From: an uncultured Alistipes sp.
GTDB lineage: Bacteria > Bacteroidota > Bacteroidia > Bacteroidales > Rikenellaceae
Assembly: GCA_905213895.1 (NCBI GenBank)
Contig: CAJMKE010000007.1
Coordinates: forward strand, 1-64,000
DNA length: 64,000 bases
Reading direction: 5' to 3'
Part shown: piece by piece, positions 49,902 to 58,368 of the stretch
Numbering within the stretch: position 1 is the first letter of the stretch
Layout: each line of letters starts with the position of its first letter
Notes under the pieces: generated by a model
Told to the model about the DNA's origin: nothing
Seen by the model: only the letters and a program-made list of their open reading frames with translations
Databases searched by the model: none
Made by a program: the position numbers and the translations under genes

Positions 49902-50382
49902 TTAAGGTCGTTCGCCGTAGTAATGCTCTCCGTCGCCGACACTCACCTCTAACACCCGTTCGTAGTCCTCGTCGGTGAAAGTGAAGGTGTATATCACTTT
50001 GTATTTGCGATTCGACGGGTATGCCGTATTCCAATAGTATTCGTCGCATATCGATTTCCCCTCCTTGCCGTAAAGGGTGTATGCGAATTCGTAATCGTCA
50101 TCGAAAGTGGCGAATACTCTGCGACCGATACGGTCTGTCAAATGCATGCTGCTCGTGCCTTTCGACCAGCCGGAATCGTAAGTCGCGCCGGCAGGCAGTT
50201 CGACGTTTATGCCCGAAACCCCCTCGATATACTGAAAAAACGAGCCTTCGTCGGAGACGAATTTCACCTTGTGCGAACTCGCGTTCTCGATGACGATTTT
50301 GGATTGCCCCCAGTCGTCCTTGGAGCAGCCGCAGGCGAAAAAGACAGAGAATCGATAGTGTCGTAGCAAACAGTCTGTTCAT
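49902..50382 (-). pseudogene. Small lipoprotein gene with a frameshift in the signal peptide
   Basis: Translation from the ATG at 50382 gives the signal start MNRLFATTLSILCLF and then shifts out of frame. The mature part (ACGCSKDDWGQSKIVIENASS to GDGEHYYGERP) is in the +1 frame. Removing one base from the A5 run at 50338-50342 (T5 in the coding strand) restores one continuous 155-residue lipoprotein with LFACGC at the lipid site. The mature domain is intact, about 135 residues, of no family I recognise. It may be phase-variable, a recent pseudogene, or a sequencing error. Confidence 0.7.
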
Positions 50383-50404
50383 GGTTAGTCGTTTTTTCGG
50401 TTTT

Positions 50405-50449
50405 CTTTAATGACTTTAAAGTCCTTAAAGTCTTTAAGGTCTTTAATCA
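50405..50449. repeat. 9-bp repeat array 15 (5 units)
   Basis: CTTTAATGA, CTTTAAAGT, CCTTAAAGT, CTTTAAGGT, CTTTAATCA, starting 9 bases beyond the cca stop (50459) when read on the minus strand. Confidence 0.85.
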
Positions 50450-50458
50450 GGGACGCCG

Positions 50459-51883
50459 CTATTCCGCCGTGCGCTTGCGCAGTCCGCGTTCGGCGGCGAG
50501 ACGCTCCATCATCGCATGGGCGGCGTCGTACTCGTTCGGGATTTCGCCGTCGAGAATGGCGTTCTTGATAATCTCCTTTATCTCGCCGATGGTGTTGCAC
50601 GGCTCGATGTCGTATTCGCGCATGATGATGTCGCCCGTTATCGGCGGCTGGAAATTGCGGATGCGGTCGCGCTCCTCCAAATCCTTCATCTTGCGGCGCA
50701 CGAGGTCGAAATTCGCCAGATAGCGTTTCACCTTGGCGTCGATGCCCGACGTGATGTCGGCTTCGCAGAGCGTCATCAGCGGCTCGATGTCGTCGCCCGC
50801 CTCGAAAAGCAGACGCCGCACGGCGGAGTCGGTTACGAGGTCTTCCGAGAGGATTATCGGTCGCAGATGCAGGAAAACGAGTTTCTGCACGAACTTCATG
50901 CGGTCGTTCATCGGCAGTTTCATGCGGCGGAATATCGCCGGCACCATTTTCGAGCCGAGAACCTCGTGTCCGTGGAACGACCAACCGATTTTCGGGTCGT
51001 AGGATTTCGTCAGCGGCTTCGCGATGTCGTGCATCACCGCCGCCCACCGCAGCCACAGGTCGTCGCTGCGGCGCGCCACGTTGTCGAGGACTTTGAGCGT
51101 GTGCCGGAAGTTGTCCTTGTGGGCATGGCTGCCGCGACGCTCGACGCCGCAAAGGTTGTGCATCTCGGGAAATATGAGTTCGAGAAGCCCCGTGAGTTCG
51201 AGCAGGTCGAAGCCCATCGACGGTACGGGCGAAGCGACTATCTTGTTGAGTTCGGTGATTATGCGTTCTTTCGACACGATGCGTATGCGCTCGCGGTTGC
51301 GCTTTATGGCATCAAACGTTTCGGGCGCGAGGTCGAAACCCAACTGCGTCGCGAAACGTATGCCGCGCATCATGCGCAGCGGGTCGTCCGAGAACGTTAT
51401 GTCGGGGTCGCACGGGGTGCGGATGATGCAGTCTTCCAAATCGCACATGCCGTCGAACGGGTCGACGAGTTCGCCGAACGTCGCGCCGTTGAGCGACCAT
51501 GCCATGGCGTTTATGGTGAAGTCGCGCCGCCGCTGGTCGTCCTCTATCGTGCCGTCCTCGACGTGCGGCTTGCGCGAATCGGGCGAATAGGACTCCTTGC
51601 GCGCGCCGACGAACTCGACCTCCAAACCGTCGGCGCGCAGCATTGCCGTACCGAAGGTCTTGAATACCGAAACCTTCGTGCGCAGTTCCCTGCCGAGTGC
51701 TTCGGCTATCTCGATGCCGCTTCCGACCACGACCACGTCGATGTCGGTGCATTTGCGGTGCAGGTAGTGGTCGCGGACGTATCCGCCGATGACGAACGCC
51801 TGCACGCCACGCTCGTCGACGAGGCGCGATATGCGACCGAATATGGGCAGGGACAGCGGGTCGGATGCCATAGCCTTATTCAT
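50459..51883 (-). CDS. cca: CCA tRNA nucleotidyltransferase with HD domain
   Basis: Adds or repairs the 3' CCA of tRNAs. The 474-residue class II enzyme has the nucleotidyltransferase head FVIGGYVRDHYLHRKCTDIDVVVVG (catalytic Asp pair), RRDFTINAMAWSL, the neck region FSDDPLRMMRGIRFATQLG, and a C-terminal HD phosphohydrolase domain (MHDIAKP, HGHEVLG). tRNA-Gly in this window lacks an encoded CCA, so the enzyme is needed for biosynthesis. The start overlaps the pdxJ stop by 8 nt; ATG at 51871 is an alternative. Confidence 0.93.
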   Translation of the reverse strand: MNKAMASDPLSLPIFGRISRLVDERGVQAFVIGGYVRDHYLHRKCTDIDVVVVGSGIEIAEALGRELRTKVSVFKTFGTAMLRADGLEVEFVGARKESYSPDSRKPHVEDGTIEDDQRRRDFTINAMAWSLNGATFGELVDPFDGMCDLEDCIIRTPCDPDITFSDDPLRMMRGIRFATQLGFDLAPETFDAIKRNRERIRIVSKERIITELNKIVASPVPSMGFDLLELTGLLELIFPEMHNLCGVERRGSHAHKDNFRHTLKVLDNVARRSDDLWLRWAAVMHDIAKPLTKSYDPKIGWSFHGHEVLGSKMVPAIFRRMKLPMNDRMKFVQKLVFLHLRPIILSEDLVTDSAVRRLLFEAGDDIEPLMTLCEADITSGIDAKVKRYLANFDLVRRKMKDLEERDRIRNFQPPITGDIIMREYDIEPCNTIGEIKEIIKNAILDGEIPNEYDAAHAMMERLAAERGLRKRTAE

Positions 51884-52598
51884 CGGTTTTCATTTCGCGG
51901 CGGTACATCTGCACCGTATTCTCCAATCCGTAGTAGAGGGCGTCGCTGATGAGCGCATGACCTATCGACGCTTCGTCGCACCACGGGATGCGCTCGACGA
52001 AGTAGCGCAAGTTGGCGAGCGAGAGGTCGTGTCCGGCATTCAGCCCGAGACCGCATTCGCGCGCCTTTTCGGCGGCGGCGACGTAAGGTGCTATGGCGCG
52101 TTCGCGGTCGGCTTCGTAGCCGCTCGCGTATGCCTCGGTGTAGAGTTCGACGCGGTCTGCGCCGCACGCCTTCGCCCCCTCGACCATCTCGGGAATCGGG
52201 TCTACGAATATCGAGACGCGGATGCCTGCGGCATGGAAAGTCTCGCACATGCGCGTCAGAAAGGCGCGGTTTTCGATTGTGTTCCAGCCGGCATTCGACG
52301 TAATCGCGTCGGGAGCGTCAGGCACGAGCGTAACCTGCGTAGGGCGCACTTCGGTTACGAGCCCGACGAAACTGTCGATGGGGTTGCCCTCGATGTTGAG
52401 TTCGGTCGAGATGGCGCGTTTGAGATTGCGCACGTCGTCGTAGCGTATGTGGCGGGCGTCGGGACGCGGATGCACGGTGATTCCGTCCGCTCCGAAATGC
52501 TCGATTGCCAGTGCCGCCTTCACCACGTCTGGCAGGTTGCCGCCCCGCGAGTTGCGGATTACGGCAATCTTATTTATATTGACGCTTAACTTTGTCAT
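51876..52598 (-). CDS. pdxJ: Pyridoxine 5'-phosphate synthase PdxJ
   Basis: Condenses 1-deoxyxylulose-5-phosphate with the PdxA product to give pyridoxine 5'-phosphate. The 240-residue TIM-barrel protein begins MTKLSVNINKIAVIRNSRGG and has the family motifs ADGITVHPRPDARHI, FVGLVTEVRPTQVTLVPD and GLNAGHDLSL. It shares a transcript with cca and is divergent from nadK. Confidence 0.95.
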   Translation of the reverse strand: MTKLSVNINKIAVIRNSRGGNLPDVVKAALAIEHFGADGITVHPRPDARHIRYDDVRNLKRAISTELNIEGNPIDSFVGLVTEVRPTQVTLVPDAPDAITSNAGWNTIENRAFLTRMCETFHAAGIRVSIFVDPIPEMVEGAKACGADRVELYTEAYASGYEADRERAIAPYVAAAEKARECGLGLNAGHDLSLANLRYFVERIPWCDEASIGHALISDALYYGLENTVQMYRREMKTDE

Positions 52599-52607
52599 AA
52601 AATTAGT

Positions 52608-52615
52608 TATATTTG
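52608..52615 (+). promoter_or_regulatory. -7 element for nadK
   Basis: TATATTTG, 35 bases before the ATG. TTTG at 52591-52594 is too close (13 bases) to count as the -33. Confidence 0.5.
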
Positions 52616-52650
52616 CGTTGTAAAGTTAATATATTTTCGGGACACGTCAG

Positions 52651-53526
52651 ATGAAAATCATACTTTTTTCTCGCCATAAAGTCGAACACCGTGCCGAGGA
52701 CATCGACGAAATATTCGCTTCCATCGGGCGTTTCGGCTTCGATTTCACCGTAAACCGCGAGTTCGCCGAGACGATACGGTCGCTCACGGGACGCGATATT
52801 CCGGCGGAACTGCAATACGGCGACCGTGTGGAGCCGCCGCATGGCGATGCCGTCATGGTCTGCTGCGGCGGCGACGGAACTCTGTTGGAGGCTGTGCGCA
52901 GGCTCGACGGCGCGGATGTTCCGCTCGTGGGCGTCAATTCGGGGCGGCTGGGCTTTCTGGCACTCGCCTCGCGCAGCGAAATCGCCGGTGTGTTCCGTGC
53001 GATAGCCGAGGGCGGAATCCATTACGAATCGCGTGCCATGCTCCGCATTGACGGCGTGTTCGACGGCTCGCGACAGCCGATGTACGCGCTCAACGAGGTT
53101 TCGGTGCAGCGACTGGGAGCGACCATGATTTCGACCGATGCCGCCGTCGACGGCGAACACGTCTCGACCTACAACGGCGACGGAATCATAATCGCCACTC
53201 CGACCGGCTCCACCGCCTATTCGCTGAGTGCCGGCGGTCCCGTCATCGCGCCGACCTGCCGCAGCATCCTTCTTACGCCGCTTTCGCCGCACAATCTGAC
53301 TATGCGACCGATAGTGATGTCCGATTCGAGCGAGATTTCGATATGCGTGCATACCCGCGGAAACGCCGCCTCGGTCTCCGTCGACAACCGCACATGGGAG
53401 ATAGGCGACGGCGCGGAATTCACGGTGCGTCTTGCCGAAAGGAGAATTTCTTTGGCTGTTCCGCACAATATATCCTTTTACGACACGTTACGGAATAAGA
53501 TGATGTGGGGAGTAGACGTCAGATAG
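52651..53526 (+). CDS. nadK: NAD kinase
   Basis: Phosphorylates NAD+ to NADP+. The 291-residue protein has the GGDGT motif (73-77, CCGGDGTLLEAVRRLDG), NSGRLGFLALAS, ALNEVSVQR and the TPTGSTAYSLSAGGP loop in the expected order. No start ambiguity. uppS follows 68 nt later with its own -7 box. Confidence 0.95.
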   Translation: MKIILFSRHKVEHRAEDIDEIFASIGRFGFDFTVNREFAETIRSLTGRDIPAELQYGDRVEPPHGDAVMVCCGGDGTLLEAVRRLDGADVPLVGVNSGRLGFLALASRSEIAGVFRAIAEGGIHYESRAMLRIDGVFDGSRQPMYALNEVSVQRLGATMISTDAAVDGEHVSTYNGDGIIIATPTGSTAYSLSAGGPVIAPTCRSILLTPLSPHNLTMRPIVMSDSSEISICVHTRGNAASVSVDNRTWEIGDGAEFTVRLAERRISLAVPHNISFYDTLRNKMMWGVDVR

Positions 53527-53578
53527 TGCGAAATATCGAATATCCGGCGCGAAATGTCGTATTGTCGGAAAAAAGTGA

Positions 53579-53586
53579 TATATTTG
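53579..53586 (+). promoter_or_regulatory. -7 element for uppS
   Basis: TATATTTG, 8 bases before the ATG used; the true start or transcription start may lie slightly differently. It excludes the longer frame from 53505. Confidence 0.45.
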
Positions 53587-53594
53587 CAAGATAT

Positions 53595-54305
53595 ATGAGT
53601 AATTTTAAGGGCATACCCGTTCATGTCGCCATCATTATGGACGGTAACGGTCGTTGGGCGAAAAACCGCGGCAAGGAGCGTTACGAGGGTCATATCGAGG
53701 GCGTGAAATCCGTCAAGGAGTGCATCAAGGCGGCACTCCGCAACGGCGTGCGCTACCTGACGCTCTACGCTTTCTCGACCGAGAACTGGGGGCGTCCGGC
53801 GGAGGAGGTCGATGCCCTGATGGAGTTGTTTTGCAAGAGCGTGATGAACGAAACGCCCGAACTCGTCGAGCAGGGCGTGCGCGTGAGGATGATAGGTCGC
53901 CGCGACCGCTTCTCGGAGAAGGTGCGCGGGCATCTTGCGAAAATCGAGGGCGAGACCGCTGCCGGCGACAGACTGACGCTCGTGCTGGCGTTCGACTATT
54001 CGTCCCGCGACGAGATTGCGACGGCAGTCCGCCGCATCGCCGAACGTGCGGCGAAAGGCGGATTGAAGCCGGAGGAGATTACGGAGGATACGGTGTCGGA
54101 GTCGCTCTATACGGCGGGAATTCCCGACCCAGATTTCATCATCCGCACCAGCGGCGAGTGCCGGTTGAGCAATTTCCTGCTGTGGCAGGCGTCGTATGCG
54201 GAGATGTATTTCCCGCAGACGCTGTGGCCCGATTTCGGTCAGGAGGAGTTCGACAAGGCGATGGAGGAGTTCGCGACCCGCGAACGCCGCTACGGCAAAC
54301 TTTGA
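53595..54305 (+). CDS. uppS: Isoprenyl transferase (undecaprenyl diphosphate synthase)
   Basis: Makes the C55 lipid carrier for peptidoglycan and surface glycans. The 236-residue protein is a cis-prenyltransferase with HVAIIMDGNGRWAKNRG (catalytic Asp16), FSTENWGRP and the C-terminal DFIIRTSGECRLSNFLLWQASYAEMYF. It heads the conserved envelope cluster uppS-bamA-skp-skp. The in-frame extension upstream lacks homology and lies before the promoter. Confidence 0.95.
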   Translation: MSNFKGIPVHVAIIMDGNGRWAKNRGKERYEGHIEGVKSVKECIKAALRNGVRYLTLYAFSTENWGRPAEEVDALMELFCKSVMNETPELVEQGVRVRMIGRRDRFSEKVRGHLAKIEGETAAGDRLTLVLAFDYSSRDEIATAVRRIAERAAKGGLKPEEITEDTVSESLYTAGIPDPDFIIRTSGECRLSNFLLWQASYAEMYFPQTLWPDFGQEEFDKAMEEFATRERRYGKL

Positions 54306-54341
54306 GATTGGATAGTAAGAAGTAATTTGTAAATAGTTTCG

Positions 54342-57053
54342 ATGAAGCATTTATTGAGGGTATCACTGTTGATGACGGCGGCAATCGCACTGCTGTCGTC
54401 CGATGTTTATGCGCAGTCCCGCGACGATTCGGGAGCGAAGGATGCGCCGGTGCAGCAGGATGCCGACAAGAAACCTCAAAAGGATAAAAAACGCGGTAGG
54501 AAGGCTGAAACGCCGCAGACGGAGAGGCAGGCGACCGCCGAGCCGGCAGCCGCTGCAACCGAAAGTACCGGAAAACCTGCGACGTCTGCCGCCGTGCAGA
54601 ACGGACAGGCGGAGGAGGACGATTTCGTCATGCCGGAGAATCCGCAGCATCTTTCGGAGAAGGAACGCCGTCTATATTACCTGCGCAAGGTGAATATCCA
54701 CGGCGTCAAGTATCTCAACCACGATATTCTGCGTTCGGCGTCGGGTCTCGTGCCGGGCGATTCGATTTATCTGCCGAGTTCGTTCATCCAGAACGCTATC
54801 AACCGTCTGTGGTCGCAGCGCTACTTCTCGGATATACAGATTGGCGCCAACATCGACGGCGACAGCGTCGATTTGGAGGTGATGCTCAAAGAGCGTCCGC
54901 GCGTGGTGAACTGGGCTATCACGGGCGTGTCGAAGGGCAAGTCGAAAGACCTGCTCGAAGAGTTGAAACTCAAACGCGGACACGAACTCTCGGACTATAT
55001 CGTCGACAAGAACTCGAAACTCATCAAGCAGCACTTCGGCAACAAGGGCTTCCGCAACTGCGACGTCGATGTTAAGATAGAGCAGGACACCGTCATTCCT
55101 CAGGGCGTGAACGTTACGTTCGACGTGAAGAAGAACGCCCGCGTCCGTGTCGGCGAAATCACCTTCTCGGGCAACGACAACTTCAAGGACAAGCGTCTGC
55201 GCCGCACGTTCAAGAAGACACACAAGACGAGCATCATGTTCTGGCAGAACACCAAGTTCAACGAAACCGATTTCGATGCCGACAAGGAACTGCTCATCGA
55301 CTTCTACAACTCGAAGGGCTACCGCAACGCCAATGTGGTTTCCGATTCGGTATACGCAATCAACGACAAGCGTCTGGGTATCCACATCAATCTCGAAGAG
55401 GGTAACAAGTACTATATCCGCAACGTAACGTGGGTCGGCAACTCGCGCTTCGACACGCAGGACCTGCAACGCATGTTCGCCGTGAACAAGGGCGACGTCT
55501 ACGACAAGAAGTCGATGCACAAACGCCTCGGTGTCGGTAAGGAACAGAATCCCGACGACATGTCGGTTTCGTCGCTCTACCAGAACGACGGCTACCTGAT
55601 GTCGCAAATCGACCCTGCGGAAATCATCGTCGGCAAGGACTCGCTCGACCTCGAAATCAAGATTTTCGAGGGCAAGCAGTTCACAATCAACAATGTCGGC
55701 ATCACGGGCAACAACCGTGTGGACGACGAGGTGATTCGCCGCGAACTCTATACCCGTCCGGGCGAACTCTACAACCGCGCGCTGCTGATGCAGACAATCC
55801 GTACTCTCGCCGGAATGCAGCACTTCAACGAGGAGGCTATCATGCCGGACATCAAGCCGGTGTCGAACGAACTCGTGGACATCAACTGGCCTCTCGAAGA
55901 GAAGGCGTCCGACCAGTTCAACATCGCCGCCGGCTGGGGTTCGGGAACGTTCGTGGGTTCGGTCGGAATCACGCTCAACAACCTTTCTATCCGCAATTTC
56001 TTCAAGAAGAATGCGTGGCGACCTTACCCGATGGGTCAGAACCAGCGTCTGTCGATTTCGGGACAGACCAACGGTACGTACTATAAGGCGTTGTCGCTCA
56101 GTTTCTCCGACCCGTGGCTCGGCGGTCGCAAGCCTAACTCGCTGACCGTGTCGGGACACATCTCCGAAACGAACAATGCCTATTATATATGGCAGAAGGC
56201 GTCCGCCTACTTCCGTTCCTACGGTCTGGCTGTCGGACTCGGCAAGCGTCTTTCGTGGCCCGACCCTTACTTCTCGCTATACACTGAGTTGGCATACCAG
56301 CGTTACGGTCTGAAAGGCTACGATTCGTTCATCATGAAGGACGGTAACGCGAACATGCTCTCGCTGCGCGTGGTTCTCGAACGTAATTCGACCGACCAGC
56401 CGATATATCCGCGCCGCGGTTCGAACATCTCGGTTTCGTTGCAGATTACGCCTCCGTTCTCGGCTTGGGACGGCAAGAAATACTCCGACCCGACGCTCAG
56501 CGACCAGCAGCGTTGGAGATGGATAGAGTTCCACAAGTGGCAACTCAAAGCGCAGTGGTTTCAGGCACTTACGTCGAATAACAACCTCGTGCTGATGGCA
56601 AAGGCGGAGATGGGATTCCTCGGACACTACAACAAGAACAAGGTGTCGCCGTTCGAACGGTTCCAGGTCGGTGGCGACGGTATGTCGGGTTACAGCATCT
56701 ACGGTGTGGACATCATCTCGCTGCGCGGTTACGAAGACGGCGACCTCGACCCTGTGGGCAGTTCCTATTCGGTGGCGTACAACAAGTATACGCTCGAACT
56801 GCGTTACCCGATTATCCTCAAACCGTCGTCGCAAATCTACGTACTCGGATTCCTCGAAGGCGGTAACGGATTCTCGTCGTGGAAGGATTTCTCGCCGTTC
56901 AAAATCAAGCGTTCGGCTGGTGTCGGCGTCCGTCTCTATCTGCCTATCGTCGGTATGCTCGGTATCGACTGGGGCTGGGGATTCGATGCTCCGGCGGGTC
57001 AGACCAAACGCAGCGGCAGCCAGTTCCATTTCGTAATCGGTCAGAATTTCTAA
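54342..57053 (+). CDS. bamA: Outer-membrane assembly factor BamA
   Basis: Central subunit of the machine that folds beta-barrel proteins into the outer membrane. The 903-residue protein has a signal peptide (ending DVYAQS), an unusually long Lys/Ala/Glu/Pro-rich linker (about 25-95), five POTRA domains (VNIHGVKYLNHDIL onward) and a C-terminal barrel with VRGYEDG-like (SLRGYEDGDLDPVG) loop and final residues FHFVIGQNF. Two Skp-type chaperone genes follow, the usual Bacteroidetes order. Confidence 0.94.
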   Translation: MKHLLRVSLLMTAAIALLSSDVYAQSRDDSGAKDAPVQQDADKKPQKDKKRGRKAETPQTERQATAEPAAAATESTGKPATSAAVQNGQAEEDDFVMPENPQHLSEKERRLYYLRKVNIHGVKYLNHDILRSASGLVPGDSIYLPSSFIQNAINRLWSQRYFSDIQIGANIDGDSVDLEVMLKERPRVVNWAITGVSKGKSKDLLEELKLKRGHELSDYIVDKNSKLIKQHFGNKGFRNCDVDVKIEQDTVIPQGVNVTFDVKKNARVRVGEITFSGNDNFKDKRLRRTFKKTHKTSIMFWQNTKFNETDFDADKELLIDFYNSKGYRNANVVSDSVYAINDKRLGIHINLEEGNKYYIRNVTWVGNSRFDTQDLQRMFAVNKGDVYDKKSMHKRLGVGKEQNPDDMSVSSLYQNDGYLMSQIDPAEIIVGKDSLDLEIKIFEGKQFTINNVGITGNNRVDDEVIRRELYTRPGELYNRALLMQTIRTLAGMQHFNEEAIMPDIKPVSNELVDINWPLEEKASDQFNIAAGWGSGTFVGSVGITLNNLSIRNFFKKNAWRPYPMGQNQRLSISGQTNGTYYKALSLSFSDPWLGGRKPNSLTVSGHISETNNAYYIWQKASAYFRSYGLAVGLGKRLSWPDPYFSLYTELAYQRYGLKGYDSFIMKDGNANMLSLRVVLERNSTDQPIYPRRGSNISVSLQITPPFSAWDGKKYSDPTLSDQQRWRWIEFHKWQLKAQWFQALTSNNNLVLMAKAEMGFLGHYNKNKVSPFERFQVGGDGMSGYSIYGVDIISLRGYEDGDLDPVGSSYSVAYNKYTLELRYPIILKPSSQIYVLGFLEGGNGFSSWKDFSPFKIKRSAGVGVRLYLPIVGMLGIDWGWGFDAPAGQTKRSGSQFHFVIGQNF

Positions 57054-57145
57054 ACGGTTGCGCGGCGGGAATTTATTATTTGGCAATATATTTGATTCGG
57101 TATGCGTTATACAGTATAAAACGTAACCAACAAGGAGGAAAGATT

Positions 57146-57655
57146 ATGAAACGTTTGATTTTGACAGCAGCAGTGATTCTGGCGAGCGCGATGACGGCTT
57201 TCGCGCAGAAATATATCGTCGTGGACAGCGAGAAGATTTTCAAGTCCGTTGCCGAGTACAACGAGGCGATAAAGACGCTCGACGAAATGTCGGAGAAGTA
57301 TCAGGAGGCGGTGGACGCGAAATTCAAGGATATAGAGAATCTCTATTCGACCTACGTTTCGCAGAAGGCATCGCTCTCGACCGCGACCCGCAACGCCTAC
57401 GAGCAGCAGATTCTGTCGCAGGAGAAGGCTGCGACGGAGTACCAGCAGTCTATATTCGGCAACAACGGCGTAATCATGAAAAAACGCATCGAACTGATAC
57501 AGCCTATCCAGAGCCGCGTGTTCTCGGCGATAGAGAAATATGCCAAGGAGAACGGCTTCGATATGGTCGTCGACATCGCATCGAATCCGTCGGTGCTTTT
57601 CTACTCCGATTCGGTGAATCACACGGATGCCATCATAAATCTTTTGAAAAAATAA
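57146..57655 (+). CDS. Periplasmic chaperone Skp/OmpH, copy 1
   Basis: A 169-residue Skp-family protein that holds unfolded outer-membrane proteins in the periplasm. Signal peptide MKRLILTAAVILASAMTAFAQ is followed by KYIVVDSEKIFKSVAEYNEA and a long helical hairpin. A strong Shine-Dalgarno AAGGAGG (57131-57137) sits 8 bases before the ATG, rare in this phylum, which suggests strong translation. Together with the next gene it forms a tandem pair downstream of bamA. Confidence 0.9.
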   Translation: MKRLILTAAVILASAMTAFAQKYIVVDSEKIFKSVAEYNEAIKTLDEMSEKYQEAVDAKFKDIENLYSTYVSQKASLSTATRNAYEQQILSQEKAATEYQQSIFGNNGVIMKKRIELIQPIQSRVFSAIEKYAKENGFDMVVDIASNPSVLFYSDSVNHTDAIINLLKK

Positions 57656-57700
57656 AAAAATCAAGTAATTTTATATCGTAAAAACAAATCGAAAATTCTT

Positions 57701-58234
57701 ATGAAAAGATTTATCAAACTAACCCTCGCAGTGGCGATGACGATGATTTCGACCTCGCTCTATGCACAGAAACTTGCCCGTATAAACATGCAGGAGATTG
57801 TCTCCGTCATGCCGGAGTTCAAGGAGATGCAGACCAATCTCGAAACTTTCGGCAAGGATTTGCAGGAGCAGTTGGAGCAGATTCAGGTCGAGTTCAACAA
57901 TAAGGCTGCCGATTTCCAGAAGAATCAGGCTACCATGGCTGAATCCGTAAAGCAGTTCAAGCAGCAGGAGTTGGAGCAACTCCAAAACCGTTATATGGAG
58001 TTCCAGCGCGTTGCGCAGAGCGACTATCAGAACAAGTCCAATGAACTCTTCGAGCCGGTGCAGAAGAAGGCTATGGAGGCTGTGAGCAAGGTTGCCAAGG
58101 CTGGCGGCTATACTGCCGTTTTCGATACCTCGGCAATGGGTCTCGCGTTCTATGACGAAGCGCTGCTGACCGACCTTGCGGCTGCCGTCAAGGCTGAACT
58201 CGGCATCAAGGACGAGCCTGCTCCCGCTAAATAA
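57701..58234 (+). CDS. Periplasmic chaperone Skp/OmpH, copy 2
   Basis: A 177-residue paralogue of the preceding gene. Signal peptide MKRFIKLTLAVAMTMISTSLYAQ, then KLARINMQEIVSVMPEFKEMQ and a Gln-rich coiled coil. The pair probably forms mixed or separate trimers for BamA substrates. Unlike copy 1, no Shine-Dalgarno is seen. It is the last gene before a terminator and repeat array. Confidence 0.9.
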   Translation: MKRFIKLTLAVAMTMISTSLYAQKLARINMQEIVSVMPEFKEMQTNLETFGKDLQEQLEQIQVEFNNKAADFQKNQATMAESVKQFKQQELEQLQNRYMEFQRVAQSDYQNKSNELFEPVQKKAMEAVSKVAKAGGYTAVFDTSAMGLAFYDEALLTDLAAAVKAELGIKDEPAPAK

Positions 58235-58252
58235 TTTACAGTTTAACCGATA

Positions 58253-58288
58253 AACAAAGGCGACTATATCGAATAGTCGCCTTTGTTG
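58253..58288. terminator. Bidirectional-type hairpin after skp copy 2
   Basis: AACAAAGGCGACTAT / ATAGTCGCCTTTGTT: a perfect 15-bp stem with a 5-base loop. Confidence 0.8.
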
Positions 58289-58323
58289 TTTAAAGTCCTT
58301 AATGACCTTAAAGACTTTAAGGA
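58288..58323. repeat. 9-bp repeat array 16 (4 units)
   Basis: GTTTAAAGT, CCTTAATGA, CCTTAAAGA, CTTTAAGGA, between two hairpins in a convergent intergenic region. Confidence 0.85.
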
Positions 58324-58330
58324 CTTTTTT

Positions 58331-58362
58331 TAGGTGGGGGCTGCTAAACAGCCCCCACCTAA
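58331..58362. terminator. Hairpin after the S1/P1 nuclease gene
   Basis: TAGGTGGGGGCTG and CAGCCCCCACCTA form a perfect 13-bp stem with loop CTAAA. On the plus side T residues precede it; on the minus side an A run follows. It lies 7 bases after the minus-strand stop. Confidence 0.6.
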
Positions 58363-58368
58363 AATGTC

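Noticed and set aside
53505..53594. 30-residue N-terminal extension of UppS
   Set aside because: It includes the -7 promoter box, overlaps the nadK end and has no match to the family.
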